Positions 7,964 through 16,488 of a stretch of DNA of 64,000 nucleotides are shown here, in pieces. The stretch is from an uncultured Clostridia bacterium (GTDB lineage: Bacteria > Bacillota > Clostridia > TANB77 > CAG-465). How positions within the stretch are numbered: the first letter of the stretch is position 1; every line of letters starts with the position of its first letter. The stretch spans positions 1 through 64,000 of the forward strand of contig CAKOYF010000001.1 in the NCBI GenBank assembly GCA_934130595.1, in the 5' to 3' direction. The translations under genes and the position numbers were made by a program. The notes under the pieces were generated by a model. It was not told the DNA's origin, made no database searches, and saw nothing but the letters and a program-made list of their open reading frames with translations.

Positions 7964-9259
7964 TTATATATCACTGCTCATAAAATCTTTTAATTTCTTG
8001 CTTCTACTTGGATGTCTTAATTTTCTAAGAGCTTTTGCTTCTATCTGTCTGATTCTTTCTCTTGTTACGTCAAATTCCTTTCCGACTTCTTCAAGAGTTC
8101 TCATTCTACCATCTTCAAGTCCAAATCTTAGCTTTAATACTTTTGCCTCACGTGGAGTTAATGTTTGCATTACTTCCTCGATATGTTCTCTTAAAAGTGT
8201 ATCTGCAGCTTGTTCTGATGGAGATGGTGCTTCATCATCAGGAATAAAGTTTCCAAGATTACTTTCATCTTCTTCTCCTACTGGAGTCTCTAATGAAATT
8301 GGTTCTTGTGATACTTTTAAAATATCTCTTACTTTTTCTACTGGCATTTCTAGTTCTGCAGCAATTTCTTCTGGTGTTGGTTCTCTACCTAGAGTTTGTA
8401 GTAGATGTCTAGATGTTTTTATTAATTTATTTATTGTTTCTACCATGTGTACTGGTATTCTTATTGTTCTGGCTTGGTCCGCAATTGCTCTTGTTATTGC
8501 TTGTCTAATCCACCATGTAGCATATGTAGAGAATTTATATCCCTTTGTTTGGTCAAATTTATCTACAGCTTTTATTAGTCCTAAATTTCCTTCTTGGATT
8601 AAGTCTAAGAAGTTCATTCCTCTACCAATATACTTTTTAGCAATACTAACAACTAAACGTAAATTTGATTCGATTAACTGTTGTTTTGCCTCTTTATCTC
8701 CTTTTAGCATTCTCTCAGCCAGTATGTTCTCTTCTTCATAAGTTAGTAGTCTAATCTTTCCTATTTCTTTTAAGAACATTTTTACTGGATCATCTACATT
8801 TAAATTATCTACGAAAGACATATCTTGCATATCTTGGAATAATAGATCCTTTTCTGTTTCATCTATATCTTCAAGATTTGGCTCAATATCTAAATCTGCA
8901 ACTGGAGCATTTTCATCATCCTTCTTATCTGGATCTTCTTCAAGCTCTTGTTTTATCTTTCCATCAATTAATAAGTCTTTATCTTCGTCTTCATCATCTA
9001 GTATTAAGTTTACTTTAGCTTTATCTAATTCATCATAAATCTTTGTTACATATTCAGAATCGATGTTTTCTTTACTTATAAATTCAATAACATCTTTCAT
9101 CTGTATTTTTTTTGATTTTATTGCTTGATCTATAAACTTCTTTACCTTTTCTTTTTGTGTTAATTCCTTCTTAGCCTTTTCTTCAACTTTTGTTTCTGGT
9201 CCATTTTGAACATTTTTTATTGATTCTTTATTATCAATTGTTTTTTCTTTTTTACCCAT
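7964..9259 (-). CDS. rpoD: Primary sigma factor RpoD (sigma-A)
   Basis: A 431-residue housekeeping sigma factor. An N-terminal region-1.1-like segment is extended by an acidic stretch (about 85-145). Region 1.2 has DPVKMFLKEIGKI. Region 2 has RLVVSIAKKY and the -10 recognition helix TYATWWIRQAI. Region 4 has the helix-turn-helix ending VTRERIRQIEAKALRKLRHP. I place the start at 9257-9259 because AGGAG lies ten bases upstream; an ATG at 9277 has no such site. It follows dnaG by a few bases, the classic macromolecular synthesis arrangement. The many TTGACA/TATAAT promoters in this window are its expected targets. Confidence 0.97.
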   Translation of the reverse strand: MGKKEKTIDNKESIKNVQNGPETKVEEKAKKELTQKEKVKKFIDQAIKSKKIQMKDVIEFISKENIDSEYVTKIYDELDKAKVNLILDDEDEDKDLLIDGKIKQELEEDPDKKDDENAPVADLDIEPNLEDIDETEKDLLFQDMQDMSFVDNLNVDDPVKMFLKEIGKIRLLTYEEENILAERMLKGDKEAKQQLIESNLRLVVSIAKKYIGRGMNFLDLIQEGNLGLIKAVDKFDQTKGYKFSTYATWWIRQAITRAIADQARTIRIPVHMVETINKLIKTSRHLLQTLGREPTPEEIAAELEMPVEKVRDILKVSQEPISLETPVGEEDESNLGNFIPDDEAPSPSEQAADTLLREHIEEVMQTLTPREAKVLKLRFGLEDGRMRTLEEVGKEFDVTRERIRQIEAKALRKLRHPSRSKKLKDFMSSDI

Positions 9260-9278
9260 TTTTACTGAACTCCTCATT

Positions 9279-11090
9279 TTACTTTAATTTAGAAAGTTCT
9301 ATTACTATTTGATTTAATTCAACCTTAAGTACTTCACTTTCATCGCTTGAGACATATTCACCTAGTCTTTTTATAATTTCATCTCTTCTAGTATATAGTC
9401 TTTCTTTTTTCTTATTCTTTAATACATCTTGAAGTAACTTTTCTTCATACCCTGAAATATCGATATACATTATATCTGTAATTTCCTTTAACATATCTTC
9501 ATCCTGTATTTTAGATAAGATATCTATTTTATTTATATCATACTCATTACTTAAATTAATAATGAAATTATAAACATTTCTTACATTTTCATCTTCTATA
9601 TCTTCAGATGAAATATTTTTTACTATCTCTTCTTGTATTTTCTTCTTTTTAGATAGCATTAGTGCAACTATGTATTGCTCTTGCCTCTTACGCACACTAG
9701 TAACTAATTGCATCTTTTTATTTAATGCATTCATATCTAAAACAATATCATCTTCTTTTTTGTTTTTCATTCCTTTTTCAACTTCTTTTAAAATTGGTCC
9801 TGGACTCATTCCATATTTTTTAGATATTTTATCTATATATAAATCTCTTTCTATATTATTATCTATTTTAGAAAGTATATTAGAAACACCTGTTAAAAAT
9901 CTAACCTTAGAATCAAAATTATCTAAGTTTAAATTCTTCTCTAAAATAGAAACTTTAAATTCAACAAGAGAAATAGCTTCATCTACACATTTTTTTAATC
10001 TTTCTGGTCCATACTTGTTTAAGTACTCATCTGGATCTTTAACATCACTTCTATCGAGTTTTAATACTTTAACATTTAATCCATGATTTGCTAAAATATC
10101 CAAACCTCTCATTGTTGCAGCTTGTCCAGCACCATCTTGATCATATCCAATTATTACATTATCTGTATATTTTTTTATTAGTCTTGCTTGATTTTCTGTC
10201 AAGGCAGTTCCTAAAGACGCAACTGCATTAGTAAATCCAAATTTTTGTAATGCTATAGCATCCATATATCCTTCAACTATAATTATATTCTCTATTTTTT
10301 CTCTTTTAGCAAAATTCATCAAATATAACGTTTTTCCTTTGTGATATATTTCATTTTCTTGCGAATTATAATACTTAGGAATTGTTTTAGATATAACTTT
10401 TTCTCCAAAGGCTCTACCACCAAATGCTACAATTCTATCTCTTATATCAAATATAGGAAACATTACTCTATCAAAAAATCTATCATACATTCTACCATTT
10501 CTACTAGGTAGAATTATATCTGAGGCCTCAATTTCCTCTTTACTATATCCTAATTTTACTAGATAATCATATAATGATTCTTTTCCTGTTGAATATCCAA
10601 TTCCAAATTTATTTATTGTCTTTATATCCAACTTTCTAGAAATAATGTAATCTTTTACTGGATTTTTTTCTTCTTTTAAAAGTTCAATCAAATTATTATG
10701 ATAAAATAGACCGACATCTCTATTTAACTTATATAAAGTTTCTTTTAAATCTCTTTTTGTTGTGTCCATTTTATTATAATAATTATTTACTTCATATCTT
10801 GTTGTATCTATATTTGCTCTTTCAGCAAGCATTTCTACAGCATCCCAAAAATCCAAATTTTCTATTTTCATAATAAAAGTAATAACATTTCCACCTTCAG
10901 AGCATCCAAAGCACTTGAATATTTGCTTGTCCATAGAAACACAAAAAGAAGGTGATTTTTCCCTATGAAAAGGGCATAGGCCCATATAATTTCTTCCGCT
11001 CTTTTTTAGAGTAACATATTCTGAAACAACTTCAACTATGTCATTTTGAGATATAACTTCCTCTATTAAATCACTTGAATAATATGGCAC
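9279..11090 (-). CDS. dnaG: DNA primase DnaG
   Basis: A 603-residue primase that makes RNA primers at the replication fork. The N-terminal CHC2 zinc-binding domain shows CPFHREKSPSF and CFGCSEGGN (about 40-70). The Toprim core has IIIVEGYMDAIAL with the catalytic Glu, and GYDQDGAGQAA. The C-terminal part (about 440-603) is the helicase-interacting region. The start is GTG at 11088-11090, with AGGTGA seven bases upstream; no better ATG exists. It precedes rpoD closely, so the two are probably one transcript. Confidence 0.96.
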   Translation of the reverse strand: MPYYSSDLIEEVISQNDIVEVVSEYVTLKKSGRNYMGLCPFHREKSPSFCVSMDKQIFKCFGCSEGGNVITFIMKIENLDFWDAVEMLAERANIDTTRYEVNNYYNKMDTTKRDLKETLYKLNRDVGLFYHNNLIELLKEEKNPVKDYIISRKLDIKTINKFGIGYSTGKESLYDYLVKLGYSKEEIEASDIILPSRNGRMYDRFFDRVMFPIFDIRDRIVAFGGRAFGEKVISKTIPKYYNSQENEIYHKGKTLYLMNFAKREKIENIIIVEGYMDAIALQKFGFTNAVASLGTALTENQARLIKKYTDNVIIGYDQDGAGQAATMRGLDILANHGLNVKVLKLDRSDVKDPDEYLNKYGPERLKKCVDEAISLVEFKVSILEKNLNLDNFDSKVRFLTGVSNILSKIDNNIERDLYIDKISKKYGMSPGPILKEVEKGMKNKKEDDIVLDMNALNKKMQLVTSVRKRQEQYIVALMLSKKKKIQEEIVKNISSEDIEDENVRNVYNFIINLSNEYDINKIDILSKIQDEDMLKEITDIMYIDISGYEEKLLQDVLKNKKKERLYTRRDEIIKRLGEYVSSDESEVLKVELNQIVIELSKLK

Positions 11091-11109
11091 CTATTACTCA
11101 CCTTCCTTC

Positions 11110-12348
11110 CTATGCTTCAATCATTTTTATTCTTTCTTCTCTATTATAATAGATATTTGTAGTATTTACAATACCTATTATAACTAATAATAATGTTAAA
11201 ACTGGTTGATAATATATGATATTCAACTTAAATATAGTAATAACTGCATATAATAATATAAAACTTAATTTTATAACAGTAGATTTAGTATCATATTTTC
11301 TATGCAATGCTAAAGATAAAATTTCCATTGCTAAAATATACACATAACATGTAATGTAGAATTTTGTAGACATACTAGAAAATTCATAAGCTTTTTCTTT
11401 TATATTTGAAAATTCAAAATTTCTAGCAGTATGTATTCCTACATTTAAATCATTTGTTATATTTTGACATACGCCATTTTCTCTATTAGCTAGTCCTCTG
11501 ATACAGCTTCTTCCAACAAAATAAATTGCTGTAGATATCAATATTACTATACATAGTGATACCAATAACTTACTTATTTTAATTCTTTCTATTTTATATA
11601 TAAAGTAATTGTTTTTCTTTCTTTTTATTGTTTTGTTTTGTCTATTAGATAAATTTAAACTTGTTGAGTCTAAATTTGAAGTAATAAACAAAGATACTAT
11701 TGCTACTCCAACCCATATTAAATAATTTACACCAAATAAAGTGCTTACACCAATACAAACTCCTAATATTACAGCTTGAATTATATACTTTTTATTTTTT
11801 ATATTTAATTGTTTTAGTTCATCTAGCAATATTTGCATAACATATATAGATACAAGCATAAACAATGATATAAACTTAGCATTTAAATCTATTGTTTTGT
11901 CTGCTATTATATTAGGAACAGTAAAAGAAACAAACATTCCTAATACAGATAGCACATCACTTTTTGAAACATTAAATACAATTCTTTGTATAGTAAGTCC
12001 TATCAAATATGTCATAACAAAATATAGTATTAATGACCTTTTCGGGTACATATCCATTACTTTATATATTTTAAAAAATGTAGTAGCTAGCATAACCAAT
12101 GTTATATAGATATACCTATATACAATAGATATAGGTTTTTGAAGTTTTTGTCTAGATATTTTTTCTTTTACATATGTATATAACGAAACAAGTATTATTA
12201 CTACAAAAACATATCCAATTTTTATTAAATTACTAGCACTATTTACAGAATTTCCAATATTATTGATATATGTAAAATCTGAAATCCCTAAAAATAAGAT
12301 TAATGCTACAAATACTGCTACTACTAAACTACGTGAAATTTTACTCAT
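11110..12348 (-). CDS. Polytopic membrane protein of unknown function
   Basis: A 412-residue hydrophobic protein with roughly ten membrane segments. A basic cytoplasmic loop lies at about 232-252 (NRQNKTIKRKKNN). Between the last membrane blocks is a soluble stretch at about 285-325. I recognise no family motif. It lies between a sugar nucleotidyltransferase gene and dnaG in the same direction, with gaps of about 20-30 bases, so it may share a transcript with either. A role in envelope polysaccharide synthesis would fit the neighbour, but this is guesswork. The ribosome binding site is weak (GGTAAATAAGT before ATG). Confidence 0.65.
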   Translation of the reverse strand: MSKISRSLVVAVFVALILFLGISDFTYINNIGNSVNSASNLIKIGYVFVVIILVSLYTYVKEKISRQKLQKPISIVYRYIYITLVMLATTFFKIYKVMDMYPKRSLILYFVMTYLIGLTIQRIVFNVSKSDVLSVLGMFVSFTVPNIIADKTIDLNAKFISLFMLVSIYVMQILLDELKQLNIKNKKYIIQAVILGVCIGVSTLFGVNYLIWVGVAIVSLFITSNLDSTSLNLSNRQNKTIKRKKNNYFIYKIERIKISKLLVSLCIVILISTAIYFVGRSCIRGLANRENGVCQNITNDLNVGIHTARNFEFSNIKEKAYEFSSMSTKFYITCYVYILAMEILSLALHRKYDTKSTVIKLSFILLYAVITIFKLNIIYYQPVLTLLLVIIGIVNTTNIYYNREERIKMIEA

Positions 12349-12376
12349 ACTTATTTACCACACTACTATTATATTA

Positions 12377-13123
12377 CTATTTGTTCTCAGCTTTCTTTGA
12401 ATATAACTCATTTACACGTGCTAATGATTCATGTGTTCCTACATCATGCCATTGTCCAACAAATGGGTAAGCATAAAATGGCATTTTTTTGTATAAATAA
12501 GCTACAAAGTTACCTGGAGCATCTATTTTGTTTCCTTCATCAATATATTTTTTGAATTCAGGAACAACTTCTCTTGGATATAAGTATACAGCAGAAGCTG
12601 CATATTTTCCCTTTGGTTCTTCTGGTTTTTCTTCAAATCCAACGATTTTTTGATTTTCGTCAGTTTCAACAACTCCAAGTCTTTTTAGACTCTCATGATC
12701 TTCTTCTTTTACACATATTGCTGATGTTCCTTTAGATTTTTGGAAATCTACGAAATCTCTCAATTTAAATGTAAATAGATTGTCTCCTGCTATTATTAAT
12801 AAATCATCATCAATTTTAGCATTTTCAATTGTAAATTGGATATCACCAATTGCTCCAAGTCTATTTTCATTTGTTGTTGTTTTATCATTGAAAACTGTTA
12901 TAGTCTTTTTATTATTTTTTTCATCAGCCCATTTTTGAAAATGAGGTGTATATTTATTATTAGTTACTAAATATATTTCATCTACTTCGTCCAAAGAATT
13001 CACTTCATCGACAATATAGTCAAGTAAAGGTCTTCCCCCAACCTCTAATAATGCTTTAGGAAAATTCTCAGTTAATGGGAATAATCTTGTTGCATATCCT
13101 GCACAAAGTAATATACATTTCAT
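12377..13123 (-). CDS. Sugar-phosphate nucleotidyltransferase
   Basis: A 248-residue enzyme of the RmlA/GalU-like NTP-transferase fold. The N-terminal signature is ILLCAGYATRLFPLT followed by FPKALLEVGG, the nucleotide-binding loop with the catalytic Arg and Lys. GDNLF provides the metal-binding Asp, and GFEEKP is the sugar-site motif. It should join a sugar-1-phosphate to a nucleoside triphosphate to make an NDP-sugar for envelope glycans. The sugar and nucleotide cannot be told from sequence. Glycine is replaced by tyrosine within the usual GxGTR loop (AGYATR), as seen in some family members. AAGGAGAGG gives a good ribosome binding site. Confidence 0.85.
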   Translation of the reverse strand: MKCILLCAGYATRLFPLTENFPKALLEVGGRPLLDYIVDEVNSLDEVDEIYLVTNNKYTPHFQKWADEKNNKKTITVFNDKTTTNENRLGAIGDIQFTIENAKIDDDLLIIAGDNLFTFKLRDFVDFQKSKGTSAICVKEEDHESLKRLGVVETDENQKIVGFEEKPEEPKGKYAASAVYLYPREVVPEFKKYIDEGNKIDAPGNFVAYLYKKMPFYAYPFVGQWHDVGTHESLARVNELYSKKAENK

Positions 13124-13255
13124 AAAATCCTCTCCTTATTATACAAATTCTTGATTCGTTAATTACCATGTAATTATAACACATCAAGTTATTTTTTTCA
13201 ATATTTATGTAATTAATATCAAAAAACAAAATCCCACATTTTTTGCAAAATATAT

Positions 13256-13292
13256 AAAAAAAGTATTGCTATTTCAAAATAGCAATACTTTC
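13256..13292 (-). terminator. Intrinsic terminator of the 331-aa protein gene
   Basis: Fifteen-base stem AAAGTATTGCTATTT with its complement and a T run on the minus strand, shortly past the stop at 13308. Confidence 0.87.
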
Positions 13293-13307
13293 TAGTTTTT
13301 TGTTTTA

Positions 13308-14303
13308 TTATACTGATTCAATATCATTTAATTTTTCTTCAAATTCAGAAATTCTTTGTTCTGTTTCATATTGTTCAATTCTGTTTAAAGCATATAAATA
13401 TTTTCTTTCTTGAGAAAGTAATGATTGATATTCTTCATTCCAATCTTCATGATTTTTTAGATTGTTATGAACATCATCTAATTTTTCTTCTAGTACAGAT
13501 TTGATTGGATCTAAAACATTTGCACCTTTTTCTACTTTGATTCCGTTATCTACCATATATGTAATAACTTCTGCAAATAATCTTTCACCTTGAACATTTA
13601 CTCCTTCGTCTGTATTATCATGTAAAATTCCAACAACTTTATTTACTTGATCAATACCAATTCTATCGAAAATAGTATCTACTCTTGAATCAATAAATTG
13701 TCCATTTTCACCAAATACTTCTTGACCTTTAATGAATAAATCTACATTGTTTTGGATTATTCTTGCTTGTTCAACAGGAAGTTCTTCTGTAGCTATTTTT
13801 AAAGCATGTCTATCATAGTATTTTCTGAATGCACTGTTACACATATCTTGTTCTTCTGAATATGGTTTGAAATATTGTGCATACTCTCTTAATACTTCAT
13901 GTTGAGTTTTATCTCCACTCATATTAATTCTAAGTTCATCAATATTTTCTCCAAAATAAGTTGTAACTTTTTGATCGATTCCATCTAGTTGATATGTCGG
14001 TTGAGCAATTTCTGCTTCTTGGATTGCTGAATCAGCAAACACACCATTTTCTTGTGCAAATACGCCCCCTGCTTTAATATCCTCTGCTGAATCTAAAGTA
14101 ACCTCAGATGAAACATTGCTTAAAGATACTGATGAAGCTTGTACAGGTTCTTCATTTTGTAAAGTTTCTCCTGCATCTTGTTGTGTTCCAGATTTTAACA
14201 TTAAATAATCTTGTTTTCTTCCGAACAATTTTGCAAACGCATTTTTTACTGAGTCAATATCTTCAAGAAATAATTTCCATTCATTTTTCCAAAATTCTAA
14301 CAT
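13308..14303 (-). CDS. Unrecognised 331-residue acidic protein with N-terminal FWKxEW motif
   Basis: A cytoplasmic-looking protein with no signal peptide or membrane segment. The first 30 residues hold an amphipathic motif (FWKNEWKLFLEDIDSVK). A Ser/Glu/Gln-rich low-complexity stretch follows to about 110, then a mostly helical region, and a C-terminal coiled coil (about 270-330). I do not recognise a family. The same N-terminal motif recurs in a 51-residue protein encoded just upstream at 14496-14651. The start at 14301-14303 has AGAGGTG six bases upstream; an in-frame GTG three codons earlier lies inside that site. It is monocistronic, with its own terminator. Confidence 0.75.
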   Translation of the reverse strand: MLEFWKNEWKLFLEDIDSVKNAFAKLFGRKQDYLMLKSGTQQDAGETLQNEEPVQASSVSLSNVSSEVTLDSAEDIKAGGVFAQENGVFADSAIQEAEIAQPTYQLDGIDQKVTTYFGENIDELRINMSGDKTQHEVLREYAQYFKPYSEEQDMCNSAFRKYYDRHALKIATEELPVEQARIIQNNVDLFIKGQEVFGENGQFIDSRVDTIFDRIGIDQVNKVVGILHDNTDEGVNVQGERLFAEVITYMVDNGIKVEKGANVLDPIKSVLEEKLDDVHNNLKNHEDWNEEYQSLLSQERKYLYALNRIEQYETEQRISEFEEKLNDIESV

Positions 14304-14495
14304 TAAAAACACCTCTTTTGTACATAATATAACCTACTATTATATGTAATTCCATTATATTAAAAGCGAAATCAAAATGCAATAACAAGAATATTTTATT
14401 TACATTTCAATAAGATTACATATATAGGTTTATTTACAAAAAGGTGCCTTTTAATCCATATTAACTTTTGTAATAGTTTACAATAATTTTTATAA

Positions 14496-14651
14496 TTAAT
14501 TCATTTGAAAAATATAATCTAACAAAGCTTTAAAATCACTTATATCTTCTTTGACCCTTTTCCATTCACTTTTCCAAAAAGGATTAACATCACATTTTTG
14601 CTCTATTTCCATAATGCTAGGATATAACATTAACATTTTATTCTTTTTCAT
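14496..14651 (-). CDS. Small protein related to the N-terminus of the neighbouring 331-aa protein
   Basis: A 51-residue open frame starting at ATG 14649-14651, with GGAGGTC about nine bases upstream. Residues 23-48 read NPFWKSEWKRVKEDISDFK then ALLDYIF. They align without gaps with LEFWKNEWKLFLEDIDSVK then NAFAKLF at the start of the protein at 13308-14303. Shared positions include F, W, K, EWK, EDI, K and the final F. The shared motif, the good ribosome binding site and the similar orientation support a real gene. Function is unknown; it could be a binding module shared by two proteins, or a truncated duplicate. Confidence 0.72.
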   Translation of the reverse strand: MKKNKMLMLYPSIMEIEQKCDVNPFWKSEWKRVKEDISDFKALLDYIFQMN

Positions 14652-14810
14652 TTATAACTTGACCTCCAAAAAGTATCAATATTATACAAAAATCTTCATT
14701 TAAATTCAAGAACAAAATCATTTCATTTAAGTTACTTGTTATAACTATATGAACAGAAAGTATTTTATAGTATTTTTTAATAATATTTGTATTTACATAA
14801 TTTTATTTCT

Positions 14811-15173
14811 TTATATTTTTAGCATATCTTTATATGGAAAATTTGATAATGAACCATATTCCCAAATGTACAAATTATTATATCCCATACTATTTAGTAT
14901 ACCTATTGCCTCTTTAGTTCTTATACCACTAGAGCAATAAAGTATAATACATTTTTTTCCTTTATATTCGCTTTCACAAACTCTTAACTTTGAAACTGGT
15001 ATATTTACAGCATTAACAACATGCATAATATTATATTCATTATTGCTTCTTACATCTATTAATATATTTTCTTTATCTAATATCATATCTCTTACTTTTT
15101 CATAACTAACTAAATTATATATAAGATTTCTAGAATTACATCTGGATCTTCTTAGGCCAAAAAAATTAAACAT
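14811..15173 (-). CDS. Rhodanese-domain protein
   Basis: A 120-residue single-domain rhodanese. It shows LIDVRSNNEYNIMHV (the DVR...E...H signature) and the active-site loop YCSSGIRT, with the catalytic Cys at about 79 and Arg six residues later. Such proteins carry sulfur as a persulfide; the partner here is unknown. A short basic N-terminus (FGLRRSRCNSRN) precedes the domain. The start codon and first codons lie inside the terminator hairpin of the upstream gene, and a sigma-E-like promoter overlaps that hairpin. This suggests expression during sporulation, which is inference. Confidence 0.88.
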   Translation of the reverse strand: MFNFFGLRRSRCNSRNLIYNLVSYEKVRDMILDKENILIDVRSNNEYNIMHVVNAVNIPVSKLRVCESEYKGKKCIILYCSSGIRTKEAIGILNSMGYNNLYIWEYGSLSNFPYKDMLKI

Positions 15174-15211
15174 AGCTATACCTTCTTTCTGATATAGTCT
15201 ATGTTTAATTT
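15159..15211 (-). terminator. Terminator of the polymer-forming gene, overlapping the rhodanese start
   Basis: Perfect 13-bp arms at 15199-15211 and 15163-15175, extended by five more pairs past a bulged A. The loop carries the AAGAAGG ribosome binding site. The T run (15159-15165) falls in codons 3-5 of the rhodanese gene, and its ATG is in the 3' arm. Confidence 0.7.
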
Positions 15212-15223
15212 AATTATTTATGA
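15196..15223 (-). promoter_or_regulatory. Candidate sigma-E promoter of the rhodanese gene
   Basis: TCATAAA at 15217-15223, 13 bases, then CATAGACT at 15196-15203. The -10 matches 7 of 8 positions of the known sigma-E consensus CATACAHT. A start site near 15188 would fall in the terminator loop, so the transcript would lack the 5' arm. Confidence 0.45.
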
Positions 15224-16423
15224 CTATTTTGCTTCAATTACTTCTTGTGTTTGTGTTGTTTTTGAATCTTTATTTTTTATAATCATAGATACAAGTATAC
15301 CTAAAGCCATAACAAATGTTATGAATTTGAATACTTCTCCAACGTATGGAATTGTTTCAAAGATTTCAATTGATAATAATGTTAATATTGTGATTACCAT
15401 ATTATTAACTTTCATACTACCTGAATTATATTTTTGTGTAGCATAGTTAGCAACAAAAACTCCAAATATAACATTTTTTAGTATTGTTACTATTGCCATT
15501 ACTGCAGCACCAAATATTAAGAAAGCAACTCCTAATTTTGTTAATAATGCGAGTAATACAATTCCCATGCATATTATTCCTAATAATGCTAAGTATGAAT
15601 AAATTCCATTTTTTAATATACTTCTGTTGGCATTTAATTTTTCTCCAACTTTTTCTAATCTTTCTTTTTTGAATATTATTATTAATAATAAGAAGATTAC
15701 TACGTTTCCTAAAGTAGAAACAAATATTTTTAAGCAATATTGTTTAAAATCAAATCCACTTTGTGAAACTTGTACATCAATTTTTGATTCTCCTACACTT
15801 TCTGGAACACTTAAGTTCTCATTTTGTGTATTTAATTCAATTTTACCTTGTACTGTAGCTGTTTCAGAGCAATTTAACTCTGTTACATTCATCTTAACAT
15901 TTCCATTTATTTGACTATTTAAGTCTAATTCTTGTGCACCACCTAAAATATTACCTTCTATGTTGCCATTAACTTCTACTTTGTTTGCATAGCACACTAA
16001 ATTATTTTTTACATTTGCATTTTCACCTATTGTAATTGTTCCTTTACAATATATGAAAGTTGTATTTTCTATTGTTCCATTTATAATTACATTTCCAGTA
16101 GAAAAAATTGCAGAATACTCTGTATCAGAATTTAATCTTACTGTATCAGTACTATAAAGTACTTGAATTCCTTTTAATGGTTGAGTAACATCAATTGAAG
16201 ATGTACTCATAAATACACCTGTTTGTGATATTGATTTATCTAGTTCTATTCTATTGTCTATCATTCTAATAAATGGTACACTAAAGTCTGATGTATCATC
16301 ACTAAGTTTATATACTTCTGTTGAAGATTTACTATCAAAAATTTCAACTGCATATGTACTATTAAAAATACTAAAACATAATGCTAATACAACCATGACT
16401 GCTATAAATTTATTTTTAGTCAT
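15224..16423 (-). CDS. Polymer-forming (bactofilin-like) ectodomain membrane protein
   Basis: A 399-residue protein with a signal peptide (about 1-25, ending STYA). Its extracytoplasmic region at about 80-205 has the short repeating pattern of the polymer-forming (bactofilin/CcmA-like) beta helix (NVIINGTIENT, TITIGENANVKNN, KVEVNGNIEGN, DLNSQINGNVKMN). Four hydrophobic segments follow at about 235-370, then a polar tail. Classical bactofilins are cytoplasmic; here a signal peptide precedes the helix and membrane segments follow it, so the fibre-like domain probably lies outside. The gene ends in the terminator that overlaps the rhodanese start. Function unknown, perhaps a surface or spore-envelope scaffold. 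Confidence 0.75.
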   Translation of the reverse strand: MTKNKFIAVMVVLALCFSIFNSTYAVEIFDSKSSTEVYKLSDDTSDFSVPFIRMIDNRIELDKSISQTGVFMSTSSIDVTQPLKGIQVLYSTDTVRLNSDTEYSAIFSTGNVIINGTIENTTFIYCKGTITIGENANVKNNLVCYANKVEVNGNIEGNILGGAQELDLNSQINGNVKMNVTELNCSETATVQGKIELNTQNENLSVPESVGESKIDVQVSQSGFDFKQYCLKIFVSTLGNVVIFLLLIIIFKKERLEKVGEKLNANRSILKNGIYSYLALLGIICMGIVLLALLTKLGVAFLIFGAAVMAIVTILKNVIFGVFVANYATQKYNSGSMKVNNMVITILTLLSIEIFETIPYVGEVFKFITFVMALGILVSMIIKNKDSKTTQTQEVIEAK

Positions 16424-16488
16424 ATCTTATTTTCCTCCTAATTATACATCTAATTGTATAATAACTAGTCAAAAAAATCAATATAATT

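Noticed and set aside
7998..8741. 247-codon plus-strand open frame
   Set aside because: It lies entirely antisense to rpoD, whose protein is fully conserved; the plus-strand product is Ser/Leu/Phe-rich and has no ribosome binding site.
14749..14940. 63-codon plus-strand frame
   Set aside because: It overlaps the rhodanese gene end antisense and starts without a ribosome binding site; the hydrophobic product is typical of AT-rich noise.
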